Shown: one piece after another, positions 51,808 through 62,735 of the stretch
How the letters are laid out: the number at the start of each line of letters is the position of its first letter
Numbering within the stretch: position 1 is the stretch's first letter
Translations under genes and position numbers: made by a program
Origin: Pyropia yezoensis
Lineage: Eukaryota; Rhodophyta; Bangiophyceae; Bangiales; Bangiaceae
Reading direction: 5' to 3'
Assembly (NCBI GenBank): GCA_009829735.1
Contig: CM020618.1
Span: 42,794,878 to 42,858,877, forward strand
Length of the DNA stretch: 64,000 nucleotides
Notes under the pieces: model-generated
The model's database searches: none
What the model saw: the letters and a program-made list of their open reading frames with translations, nothing else
Told to the model about the DNA's origin: nothing

Positions 51808-53296
51808 CGACGCAGGCGCGTCGCGCGCGCGCAGGGCCGCCGCCGCCGCCGCGTGGCCGGGCCGTGTGCAAGGCCGTGTCCCGCGGTATCGGCCCAGAGA
51901 GGGGGAGTGGGAGGAGCGTGAAGGGGGGGGGGGGGGGGGGGGGGGGCCGAGCAGGGGCAAGACGCGTTCAGGCACAGCGGCAGCGTCGCGGCGTTCCTGG
52001 TGTGTAGCAACCTGGAGTCAACCAGCGTCGCAGGGCGCGCGCTGCGCCACAAGCAGCCCCCGCTCGTTACCCGAGGGTGGTGGCACCCACACACCGCCCG
52101 AGGGCGCCTGCGCGGGCGCGCGTCGACGCGACGCGGCCTTGGACGTGACGCGCCAGTCACGTGGGCCTGTCATGGAGTTGGGGTGGGGCAGCGCCAACCA
52201 CGGCGCAGCATGGGACATGCAATATTCGAGGGTACGTTTTGCATGCGAGGCCCCAGCAGGGCGTTCAGCACGATTGGGCGCGCGCGGCACGGGACAGCGG
52301 CGACTTGCGTTTCTGTTTTTTTCTTTCTTTTTTGCTGTCCATACGGCCGCTGTCTTGAAGCGCGCGTTTCCGTCCAGCAGAATCCATGGGGCAGGGGTAC
52401 TGTGGGCGTACTGTACCTCAACAGACACCAGGAACACCCGGGTGTAGGGCTACCCCCCCAGGACATTCGGGTGTAGGGGTATCTGCAGAATCTATCCTTA
52501 GGACCTTGGGGCATAGGGGCATCTGTACCCCTGCCCCAAGCACCGCTGTCGCTTCATCCATTTCCGCATGGTGGAGCCACCATTACCTCACGCTACCGTG
52601 CGGTACTGTAGATACAGGACGGTGCCCCCTCACTTCAAAGCCAAGCAAGAGTCGTGGAGGTTCCCGCAGAACCGAGCCGAAGGCGATCCAGGTGCACAAT
52701 CGACGTGCCGTCGGTCGAACCATGCGTGCAACTGGCGCGTCAATAGTGGGACGGGTCTCTCCAAAACACGTGAAAACACGGGTGAAGCGCCGCAAAAAGA
52801 TCGGGTCCACGTTGCACCGCCCTGCCCCCCCACCGCCCTCCACAACGACCTGGTCACAGCCACCGCCACACGGTAGCGGCCGCGGGGAGGACGGCCAACA
52901 CGGCGACGCGGCCCGCCCACGCCTGGCGCGCCACGCCGCGAGAGCGGCTAGCGGGCTCTCGCCCCGACAGGGGACCCCCGTCGGCGAACGGGTGGCACAC
53001 AAGCCGAGCACAAAAAGCTAACCCCTCGCGGCGTACGTGCCGAGCGCCGCGCCCGCTCGCCGCAGCAACAGCCGCGGGTCACGCGGGGTTCCCACACAAC
53101 GGTCCCGGATGGCACCGCGTCTCAGCCGCCGCCTGCCACATGACACACTCCCTAGACCACGACAAACCTCGCGCGTGCTGCTCCTACTCGGCACCCGGAA
53201 GCGCCCAACACCCCCCGATGGGAATCACCGGCCGGCCAAAGCACCGCCGTCCCCTCTACCCGCCCCTCAAACGCACCCCCGCCGCCTCCTCCGAGC
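51619..53296. other. no gene supported; contains 24-nt poly-G run
   Basis: 24 G at 51923-51946. The stretch 52.3-52.6 kb contains three imperfect copies of a (T/A)GGGGCA-TAGGGGTA-type phrase (near 52390, 52440-52480, 52505-52530). No coding domain found; the 3' flank of PTPA begins at 53296. Confidence 0.5.
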
Positions 53297-55097
53297 TCAG
53301 CCTGTCCATTCGAACAGGCGGCCAAAGCCCAGGTGTTGCACCACCACCCGCTTCCCCCACACCTCCGCGCGGTACATCTTGACCATCCCGCCCGCTACCT
53401 TGGCCCATCCACCCACCGCGCCCGACACGTCATACAGCATCGGCGAGTGCATCGACAGGCCCGGCCCCTTGACCCGGTAGATTTCCGCGACGGCGTCAAA
53501 GTAGAGGTAGTCGGCAACCAGAGAAGGGGGGATGGGGTGCGTGCACACCGCCGCGGGGGGGACGGGGGTGTCCACCAGCTGAGCGGCGCCAAAGAGGTAG
53601 GGCAGGAAGGCAAAGTCGTCCAGGCCCCAGACGCCGTGAGAGCCCGCCGGCTCGAGGTTGTACGTCGACTGAAGAGCGCGCGTGAGCGTGAGATACTGGG
53701 GGAGGAGCGTCAGAGGAAGGTGCACGTCTTCTTCCCTGGGGAACAGCTTCAGCTACGGAACGGGTAGCGTATTGAAGTTCGCAACGGAACGAACCACGAG
53801 CCAGACGGTGCCAAGACGAAGTGTGAAGATAACACGGGTCGGGACGGTGCCAAAGACGGGTGTCAGTCTCGTCCCACTGCACCAATGCAATATGGGAAAC
53901 CAAGAGGGGAGCGGGGGGGGGGATGGAACTTCATCAAAGACCATGCATGAAGACCATGCAAGGGCCAGCTGCCGACAGCCATAACCACACCCGACCCCGT
54001 CCCCCCACGACGCCGTACCTTTTCTGACAGCACAAACAGCACGACGAGGAAAGCCGCCTCGTGGCCACTCCCATAGTCCAGCCTCGTGGTGTTACCCCAG
54101 CACAGGCTAAGGAGGTCGACCACCTCAGCTACATCGGCGTCGTCGGTGACACCCACGTGGCGGACGAGGTCAGGCAGAGCGCGGGAGGCGCGCGCGTGCC
54201 ACTCCCGAAACGCCGCGTTGCCGTAGCGCCCCACCGTCGTTGGCCCAGGGGGCACCTCGGCAATGAGGTCGCCTAGCGCTGCCAGCAACGCGCCCATGCC
54301 GGCGACCGCCGACGGGGCAGGGGGCGGGGAGGGGACTGAAGACCGGGCGATGGACGTGGCCGCCTTTTTGAGGCGGAGGAGGTACGCCCACAGGGCCTGT
54401 GCGCACGACCCAGAGTGGGGGAGAGGGAGAGCGGGAAGGACGACGGGAGGGGCACACACGGGGACGGCATCTTCCAGGGAAACGTTAGTGACGGGAAAAC
54501 ATGAACGGGCGCGGGCTCGAGAATGCAAGGCGGAAAGCAGTAGGCGGAGCTCCGGTAGAGTGAAGCAAGAACCCGTCCCAGGTTACGTACGTTGAAGGTG
54601 GGGGAGGCCAGGAAGGAGCGCAGGTCATTGTCCGACTGAATGCGCCTGCGCAAGCGCAAGCGCGGAGCCCGCACCAAGACCACACCCGAAGGGGTAGGAA
54701 AAAAGACACCGCCACACCACCAGACAGGGGGACCGACCGTCAGCCAGCCTGTCTCGCCAAAAACGTGTCCACAAAAACACCGGCAGAAGACCCTTTTCCA
54801 GCACCCCGAATACGCAAGCACACGACCGACCACAGGAGCCCGTTCCGGCGAGGAGCAATGCGCGAGGCGGAAAACCCGGCACAAGCATCAGCGACAGCAC
54901 ACCAACGGGCAAGAGAAAAAAAAAAGAAAAAAAGGGGGATGCAAAAGATAAAAAGAAAGTACGTACGCCTGCAACGACGCCCCGGCGCCGCCCCCCACCG
55001 CCGTGCCCGTGCCCACAGCCCCACCCGCCGCCGCGGCGGCAGCCGCCGCCGCCGCGCCAGGCGCAAATGCAGACAGGGTGGTGGTCTGGTTGGCCAT
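53297..55097 (-). CDS. PTPA: PTPA, serine/threonine phosphatase 2A activator, four exons
   Basis: Exons 55097-54967, 54645-54591, 54396-54019 and 53752-53297; about 339 residues. Donors are GTACGT, GTACGT and GTACGG. The frame is consistent across all joins (phases 2, 0, 0). PTPA is a peptidyl-prolyl isomerase-like chaperone that helps load metal into and activate PP2A. Exon 1 is Ala/Gly-rich. Exon 2 gives the family opening RIQSDNDLRSFLASPTFN. Exon 3 has YGNAAFREWH and the substrate motif GNTTRLDYGSGHEAAF. Exon 4 has LEPAGSHGVWGLDDFAFLPY, GAAQL, then MVKMYRAEVWGKRVVVQH near the C-terminus. The exon 4 start is the least certain point: the TAG acceptor before 53752 gives LKLFPREEDVHLPL, which fits the family length. 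Complete and probably functional. Confidence 0.9.
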
Positions 55098-55543
55098 CGC
55101 CTCCCCACCCCCACTTCACCGAGCGGCGGGCGACCGGGGAGGGGCGGGCCCAGACGACAAGGGGGCGGGGGGAGTGGTGAGAGTGGCGGTGGAGCCGGCT
55201 GTCTAGGAGCAGAGCCACCCACAACAGAGGTAGACGCACCGAGGGACGCAGACGGCGGCGGCGGGGAAGGAGAAGGAGGAGGTGCGCACCCAGAGATGCG
55301 GGGGGGGGGGGCAGGCACTGACGTTGACCGTCAACGGTTGACGAGCGCTGGCCGACGGGGGAGAAGGGGCGGCACGTCGCGGAGGGCAAGGAGCAGTGCA
55401 TCGGGGACTGAACAGGAAGCACAGAGAGCCCGGTGAGGCGTTGAGCCCCCCCGCGCGCTGGTGACAGTCAATTCTACCCAATAGCCACAACTGCTGACAG
55501 AAATGTGCGAGGCAAAGGAGGAACGAAACAGGCCGCCTCCTTA
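55098..55543. promoter_or_regulatory. PTPA upstream region
   Basis: GC-rich 5' flank of PTPA. No clear promoter box; overlapping frames on both strands are taken as chance. Confidence 0.35.
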
Positions 55544-55743
55544 CAGTCAGTATTGGGCATTGTCACGGCCCATGGCATGGCTGACACAACTGTATACCTT
55601 GCCCACCCCATTGCTATTTTTGGCAACGATCGACGTTTATCGCAGTGTGGAGACCTCTGTAAGGTGATGATCGTCGATCGATCGTGACTGGGTATTGTCA
55701 CGCGCGTGACAATACTCAGTCAAACAATACCCAATACTGACTG
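55544..55743. mobile_element. Tc1/mariner-type MITE, 200 bp
   Basis: The left end CAGTCAGTATTGGGCATTGT and the right end (reverse complement CAGTCAGTATTGGGTATTGT) match in 19 of 20 bases. TA flanks both sides (55542-55543 and 55744-55745), the target duplication of Tc1/mariner elements. It contains no ORF of note. An internal 36-nt near-perfect palindrome (55686-55721) repeats part of the terminal motif (GTATTGTCACG), which suggests either subterminal repeats or one element nested in another. Confidence 0.8.
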
Positions 55744-55745
55744 TA

Positions 55746-58700
55746 TGTCATCGGACGATTTAGAAAAGGTTTGATTTCGGGGGGGGGCGCAACCTTTGAT
55801 AAACGGCTCCTGAGCGGAAAATCCGAAAGTATTAACAATACTTTAGGGGCTTTTCCAACCGAGTTTTGCGAGCAGACCTGGAGTTAAGTGTACTCAAACG
55901 CCTTGAATAAAGTATATGTGTTAGAGTAAGTCGTGAAGGAAGTGTGGATAGCTCACGTGGTTACAGCCGTGCCAGTCAAGACCGGCTGAACACCCCCCAC
56001 CTTGTCGGTTGTAAAAGGCTGGCAGCTGGCCGGTCCCGAACGGCCGTCAAGACGCACTTCCTCGTCATGCGTTGGTGGTTCTAACGACAAAAGCGTTCTC
56101 ATCGGCATTTTCTTGGTGTCTAGAATCACTTTCCAAGCAATGGTCCGGACAGGTGTTCCTCGGGGTGAGCACGGTGATGGCATGTCACGACTATGCACAA
56201 CTTCAGCAACGACCGAACATACCGATACCAAGTGTCACTCACGAGTGCCAAAACTGTCCAGGACGCCTAAAAAAAGGGTCACTGGGAATGCTGGTGGAGT
56301 CAGAAGTACGAGCAAAGAAACACAAGTTCCTCATCGAGGCTCTCAAAGGCACCTTGCTTCTAGGGAGCGTACTGGACCACCGTCGGTTGCAAACTGCTAC
56401 ACGCTGACGCCATGGGCGCGCGCAGCGCCACAAAAACGGACAAGCACGACGTTCAATGGGATGCCCACAAAAAGAGTAGTTTATTGCGGGGAGCGTAGGC
56501 CATCCAGCGACCGCGGTGGGGAGGCGGGGCGGCGACTTTCTGGCGGCCGCGAGCAAGGCGCCTGGCCGCGGCGGCGGCGCGGGAACGGCCAGCAGCCGGT
56601 GACCGCCGCGGTGGCGGCGGCGGCGAGGGGGCAGCGGCCGACGAAAGATGGCGTTGGCGGCGTTGGCGGACCGCCAGCAGGCGGCGGCAGCGATAGTGGC
56701 GAAGGCGAGGCGGAGAGACGGAGAGTAGCCAGCGGCAGCGTCGGTGGCGGCGGTGGGGTGGAGGCCAGCCGGCAGTGCCGGCGGCTGCGGCAGCGGCAGG
56801 GGAGAAGCGACCAGCCGGCAAGGGCGAGGCCGGCAACAAGCCGGCGGCGGCGGTGGCGGCGGTAGCGACGGGGGGGCGGCTATGAGCCGGTGGCTGCGGC
56901 GGTGACCGCGGCAGCAGGGAAGGAACGGACGACAACCGGTTGCGGCTGCAGCGGGAGGGTGGCGGCCACAAGCCCGCGGTGGCAGCGCCAGCAGCGGCGG
57001 CAGCGGGGGGGCGGCGGCCAGCCGGCGGCGGCGGGGGCGGCGGCCAGCCGGCGGCGGCCACCAAGCAGCGGCCGCGGCGGTGGCGGTGGCGGCCGGGAGG
57101 TGGCGGCCGACCAGCGACGTCCAACTGCGAGCGGAGGCGGTGGTGGCGCGGGGGCGGCGGCCAGCCGCTGGCGGCGACCGCGGCAGGTGGGAGGAGGCCG
57201 CCAGCCCGTGGCTGCGGCGGGGGGGGGCTGGCAACGGGAAGGCGGCGGCCAGAGGGTCAGCGACGGTGGTGGCGGTAACGAGGCGGCGGTCAGTCGGCAG
57301 AGGCGGTGGCAGTGCGGCGGGGGCGGTGGTAGTCCGTCGGCGGCGGCAGCAGCAACCGCGGTGGGGCGCCGGCCAGCCAGCGGCGGCGGCGACAGCACCG
57401 GAGGGGCACCGACCAGCGGCGGCCACAGACGTGGCGGGGGGGCGACCGCCAGACGAAGGCAGTAGTGGGGGCGGTGGGGGGGCGACGGCCAGCCGATGAG
57501 GGCGGTGGCGTTGGCGGGGCGAGGGCGGTCAGGTGACGGCGGGTGAGTGCGGCCAGCCAGCGGGGACGACGGCGGTGGTGGCGGGCAGCGGGTCGAACGC
57601 CGAGACGGCCACGTTGTACTTCCGGGGACAAGCCGGCGACCGCTCCCCGTGCAGTTGGCGGTGGGGTGACGCGACGTCATCTAGAAGTCCCCGGCACAGC
57701 TCACTGAACTCCCCGACGCCAAGTCGGTCAGCTGCCAGGAACTACGGCGGGGCGATCAAAAAGACCTGAGGCAGGTGAAGAGTGACACGACATATGGCAG
57801 GGATTGACCTTTCATGGGGACTCTACACGTGGCCGACGGCTCCGCAAACGTTTGATTACCATTGGTACGCGTGATGAGAACGTTTGATTACTATTGGCCC
57901 TAACCGGAGGCCTCGAAATCAAAGCTGAGTGTTGATTAGGGGCGCACCGTCCGACGGCACAGAGAGCTCGCCGGAAACAGCCCGGCGGTGTGGTCAAGCG
58001 CCCTCCAGCGGCAGCCGAGCGGGTGGGAACTGCACGTATGCATCAGTAAAATGCGCCACACCATTGATGCCCCCATCTAATGGAAGCATTATGAAGCATG
58101 CCTTTATGGGATCCCTTGGTCCCATTACGAGGGGTGACCTAATGGAGCCCTAATGGACCCGTCCATTGGCACATCCATTGGCACTTGGGATATACATTAA
58201 AAAATTGGTTTCTTTTTTCGGCATCGGCAGATGTTTCATGGCGAGGGACACACTTTTTTAAAAAGCCTACACAGCGCACCCTCAGCTACGGAGAGGCGCC
58301 TCCACGGTCCTGCCAGCGCTCCACCGCTAGCTATACGCGTTGAAGCAACCAGCCAGCTGCACGGAGGGGGAGGCACCGCCTGCCAGCAAGCTGCATGCGC
58401 GGCGTCTCCCTCCACGGGTTCACCCTCGCCGCCGCCGTCACTACCCCCAGTGTTGCCATGCTGCTGCAGAACCCTCCCCTTCATGCTCCCCCCCCCACTG
58501 CCACAGGAGCCCACAGAAGCTCTCTCCCGCAAACGGCGTGCCCGTCATCTCTCGTCCCTCACCCGACCCTCACTCCCCCTACGTACATACCTGTCCCCAT
58601 GGGCATCCACCGCAGCTCGCCTCGTACCTAGTCGGTGGTTTTCTTGGCGAGACCACAGCAGCGTCCACCGTGCCGCTTGGTGACCGACCATCCGCAGCCG

Positions 58701-61700
58701 GAAGCAGCAGTCATGCGGCGCAGCAACTGCCAGAAAGAAGATGGCGCTGGAGCGGTGGTAGCTGGTCCAGCCGCGTCCCTTACCAACTCCGTCACCTCGG
58801 GCGCCGACGCCGCCCGAAGAAATCCCCGCCGCCCCTTCCCCACTGCCCCCACCGTCGCCGCCGCCAAAACCTCGGCCTTGTCCCCGCCGTCCCCCTTCGC
58901 CCCACCACACCCCTCGCCACTGCGTCCTCGGCCGTCTCAGCAGTCCTGCTCAAAAGCCCCTCCGTTCCCACCTCCCTCCTTGTCCCCACCCACGTCGTCG
59001 TCTCTGCCTCCCTCACCGTCCCCACCTTCCTTGCCGTCCGCACCCCCACGCGCCCCCCTCGAACCGACGAGCCATGAGCCCCTCGGCCAAGTCAGATTGC
59101 TTGGGGAGAGCTGGCGACTGCTGCCCCCGCACAGGTGATGGTCCCCCGTTTGGCGTGCCGTTGTCAGCAACACGCTTGTTGAGGCGCTGCGTGACGCTGC
59201 CTCGACCACGGCGTGGGCCTGTTCCCCCAGCACAAGGTCGCGCTGCCCCCCCGCACCCTCCTGCCGCCAAGGGACTTGCACTCACTGCCCCTCCAAAAGC
59301 CCACAGGACGCACATCACCAGGGCCGTGGCGCGCCACTGCGCAGCAGGTTGTGGCTTGGTCTCCGATGAAAATTATTTTGCAAGGGCGTGTCGCTCTCGG
59401 AGCTCTCTGGCGGGCTCCCTCTGAGAGCACGTCCTCCGACGTCCGATCCGTTCTTCAAAATGCCAGACTAAACCCAATTCAGATCTCAACGTGTACGGCG
59501 GTGAATGGCTGGAGAAAAACAGCGCAGGGAGCAGGGGGATCTCACTGTGGAAGGCCACGCGAAGGTCGAAGGACTTGATGCGAACGGAGGCTACTGTGCC
59601 ATTCGAGAGACGCAATCTCCGAACCAAAAAACTGGGTGTCGTCCAACAACGTCAGAACGAACTTCCCCAACGTCACCACACCGGCGCACATCGCCCCCGA
59701 TTGAAGCCAGCGGCTGAGACAAACACACCCGGAGAGCCTTAAAATACGTCGATCGTCCATCGATCGTTCACTAAACTAGATGCGATCGTCGTCGAATGTG
59801 ATAGAAATCGACTGGGTTTGGGCCGACTCGACAACAATCGTGCTAATACAAGGCTAAATACTGCGATCGAGTGTGCCACGTGGACCATACTATAGACCAT
59901 GTCTGGAGCTATAATCGTTCCGGAATTTTTGCCAGAGCGCATGATGCGGCCTCTGCGGCGCCATGGCGTACTCGGAGACCTGCAGTCTGTGGGCCTGCGC
60001 GTGGATCTCTGCAGTGGAAGCCGCTAGGGCCGTTCACGTTGCAGGGAGATTGCTCCGTGATCGCCTCGACGCCGCCCCTCCTCGATAGTGGGCTCGTCTC
60101 GCAGGGCGTGGGCCGCCTGCGTGGCTCCGAATGCGGGGCGGCATCCTGCAACGCATACCCAATGTTGTCGCTCCCGCCTCGCACGGCAGTCGACGTTGGT
60201 TGACCTCGTCGATCGAAGGCGCCTTGATCGTACAATCATACGCACTGTAATTCTCGACGTGCCAGATCATGTGGCACACGCTTTGTGGAAGAGGTCTTCT
60301 GTCACTGTCCGACTGTATCCCAAGAGGGTGATGTTTCGGATTCGTGACAGTCATGAGCGACGCGTGTCACACATCCTGTTTCGTCCAGGTTCTTGGTCCT
60401 GGAGCGCAGTTGGCCGTGGGCGTTCTGGTGCTGACCCGCAACCGCATTTTCCGGATGTCTTTTCCGTGCAAGGGCGGTACCGTGCGGAGGGGGCCCGTGC
60501 CTTGCTCGCGCTTGCAGGCGGTTCGAGATGAATCAGCAGGCAACACGAGGGAAGGAAAATGTATGTGTTTCTACCTCACGCCACGCAGCGCGCTTTCCGC
60601 GCGCTGTGCCAGCGGCAGTGCATATTGTTGGCTCTCCCTGAAGAAACTATCTCACCATGCTTCACGTAGAACCGCGCGTTCGACCAGGAGCCGTGCATTC
60701 AAGCGCAGTGGCATCGAGACGAAAAGGGCGTGTGTGGTCCCCAGAGGCACAGGAGATGGTCTGCCTCACCCGTCTCGGCAGGTGTTAATCGAGGTATTGT
60801 CATACATCGTACCGGCGCGTGTGCGCGTGGCCCCTGTGAGGGCGGCCAGTGACGTTGAATTCTGCGCTTGTGGACAGGGGGAAAGGGTGGTAAGAGATCT
60901 GTAAGTAATGTCTCGCCACAGCTTGTGAGCGTATCGGCGTGGAGGATGGGGCAACGCACGACCAGGGTGGACTACCGCTGGGCCGCGGGCGATTTCGGGG
61001 GCCGCGACAGGGCGCCCGACAATAGGTGTCGAGGGGGCGCCACGCGCCCCGCGTTGTGGTGGCGAGCGGGGGCTCTCGCGCCGGCCGCCAGTCGTCGCCG
61101 CCGTCGACCAAACGTCTGAAGAGCCCCTCGCCGGGCGGCACGGCGCGGCCGCCTCGCGGTGCGGTCGCCTCGCGGCGCGGCCGCCCCGCGGCGCGGCCGC
61201 TCTGAGGGGGCCGCTAGCTGCGCGGCCGCCCCAAGGGGGGCGCCCGACGGGTGCCGGCCACCCCGGGTGGCCCCTGGTCAGAGCACCCGGCGTCGTGCTC
61301 CGTGCCCCCTGCGGTGGTCCCCCTTCACTCTCCCCTGGGTTTGTGCCCCAACCCTGTCCATCAACGTTGAACACCCTGTGGAGGCCGCTTTTTCTGCGGC
61401 CTCCCGTGGTAGCGGCCGCCCCAAGTCGGCCCCACCCTCTGGGCACATACGTTTCGGGGTCGTTGGAGGCCGCTTCTGGTGCGGCCCCTCGTGGCGGCTC
61501 CCGCCGAGCCCACTGCCAGCGCCTGGGGGGCTGGGCTGTGGCGCCCTCGCGGGTGTCCCCTCTCGCGCTGTTTCCCATGCTGCTGTCCAACAACGTTGAA
61601 CACCGTGCAGCGGCCGCTTTCCTTGCGGCGTCTCGCGGTCCCGGCCTGCGTTTATGCGCGACGCCCGCTCCGCGTGGGCGTGTGCTGGCTGTGTCGTGCC

Positions 61701-61772
61701 GCCCTGCATCGTGAACCCTCCTTCGCGCGCTGGAGTGCGGTCGGGTCACTGTATAGCTGAGTCTCTGTCTCA
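55746..61772. other. no gene supported; mixed AT-richer DNA and GGC-rich islands
   Basis: 55.75-56.45, 57.75-58.25 and 59.7-60.9 kb are of moderate GC and stopped in all frames. 56.5-57.55 kb is dominated by GGC/GCG trinucleotides and gives long meaningless frames on both strands. 58.3-59.5 kb is Pro/Ser-rich in every frame. Around 61349 and 61585 a degenerate ~236-bp direct repeat shares ACGTTGAACACC, a variable spacer and GGCCGCTTT. No domain was recognised anywhere in this stretch. Confidence 0.5.
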
Positions 61773-62735
61773 GTGTGCACCGGGCTGGCGGGCCGCTGTG
61801 TGCGGCCCGCCGGCAATTCTGAGGGGGGAAGGGGAGAGCGGCGGCACACCCGGTGTGCGCGTGGAATGGACGCGTCCTGCGCGGGTGCGGGCGGCCAGGA
61901 GCCCCCACCAGGGGGGGGTGATGGGCGTTCAGGAGGAGCAGGTGGCGGGAGTGGAACTGGAGGAGGGGGGCGGCCGCCGCGCGAGCCCCGTGGAGGACCG
62001 CCTGCAGGGCGTGAGCGGTATTTGACCAAGAGTGAGAAACGGCGGGGCCTTCGTCGACTCTGCAGACGGTGTCGTCGGGACCTGCTGGGGGAGCCGACCG
62101 ATCCGCTGTGCCCGCCCACGTGTGGTTGTCTTTGCGCTGCGCGCTCTTGGGAGCAGTGGGATTGGGTTCGCGAAGGTCGTGGCGCTCCCCCGCCGCCTTC
62201 GGCGTGCGGGGGCGCAGGGTTGCGGCCACCGCAGCAGCAGCAACAGCAGCAGCCGCAGCAGCAGCAGCCGCAGCAGCAGCAGCAGCAGCAGCCGCAGCAG
62301 ATCCTGCAGCAGCAGCAGCAGCGACAGCAGCAGCAGCAACAGCAGCAGCACGCGTGGCGGGGGAGGCCACCGAGCCCACGCCGTGCATCCCCCCGACGTG
62401 GAGGCCCGGGAAGTAGGGAGGGGTGGACCGTCGTGGGGGAGCCCGCGCTTTGGGTCCTCCTCGTGGGGAGGCCCGGGAGGTGGGGGGGGTGGACCGTCGC
62501 GGGGGAGCCCGCGAATTGGGTCCTCCTCGTGGGGAGGCTAGGGAGGCGGAGGTGGTCCATCACGGGGGAGCCCGCGCTGTGGGTCCCCCGAGCAGGGAGG
62601 CTGGGGAGGCGGAGGTGGGCCGACTCGGCGGGGTCCGCCAAGCCCGCTCCCGCCGCCGGATTTTCTCGGCGGCCTGCCGCCGCGGCCGCCGATCGACCAC
62701 TTCGGCGGACCGCCGCAGCGACGGCCGCTATATGA
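61773..62735 (+). CDS. low-confidence ORF with polyglutamine tract
   Basis: A 320-residue frame that I do not recognise. It contains a basic Cys-bearing stretch (LTKSEKRRGLRRLCRRCRRD, then CPPTCGCLCAARSWEQW) followed by PPQQQ and about 35 residues of mostly Gln coded by CAG (62230-62350). The Gly/Trp-rich repeats after the tract read more sensibly one frame over, where they lead into the 12-residue repeat protein. The two may belong to one gene with an intron or a frame error between about 62355 and 62410. Start and end are uncertain. Confidence 0.35.
   Translation: MCTGLAGRCVRPAGNSEGGRGERRHTRCARGMDASCAGAGGQEPPPGGGDGRSGGAGGGSGTGGGGRPPREPRGGPPAGRERYLTKSEKRRGLRRLCRRCRRDLLGEPTDPLCPPTCGCLCAARSWEQWDWVREGRGAPPPPSACGGAGLRPPQQQQQQQPQQQQPQQQQQQQPQQILQQQQQRQQQQQQQQHAWRGRPPSPRRASPRRGGPGSREGWTVVGEPALWVLLVGRPGRWGGWTVAGEPANWVLLVGRLGRRRWSITGEPALWVPRAGRLGRRRWADSAGSAKPAPAAGFSRRPAAAAADRPLRRTAAATAAI
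62230..62350 (+). repeat. CAG-rich repeat (polyglutamine)
   Basis: CAG/CAA triplets with CCG interruptions. Depending on frame they read Gln, Ser or Ala on the + strand. Confidence 0.9.
62395..62620 (+). repeat. three to four degenerate ~66-bp repeats
   Basis: The phrase GGGGGAGCCCGCG..TTGGGTCCTCCTCGTGGGGAGGC... recurs at about 62440, 62500 and 62565 with changes. In the frame of the downstream repeat protein it reads Gly/Ser/Pro-rich, with one TAG at 62539-62541. Confidence 0.75.

Noticed and set aside
53695-53752. Later acceptor (CCCAG before 53695) for PTPA exon 4
   Set aside because: It would drop about 19 residues expected between the two conserved PTPA blocks; the acceptor before 53752 keeps frame and length.
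56239-57680. 395- and 266-codon - strand frames
   Set aside because: They consist of GGC/GCC triplet sequence that is open in most frames.
59735-60290. CGATCG-rich words and GTGTGCCAC/GTGGCACAC pair as inverted repeat ends
   Set aside because: Similarity is limited to about ten bases with no matching extension or target duplication.
60766-62388. 540-codon - strand frame
   Set aside because: Its opening poly-Ala is the reverse of the CAG tract. The rest is Arg/Pro/Ala-rich GC sequence without a domain, and it overlaps better candidates.
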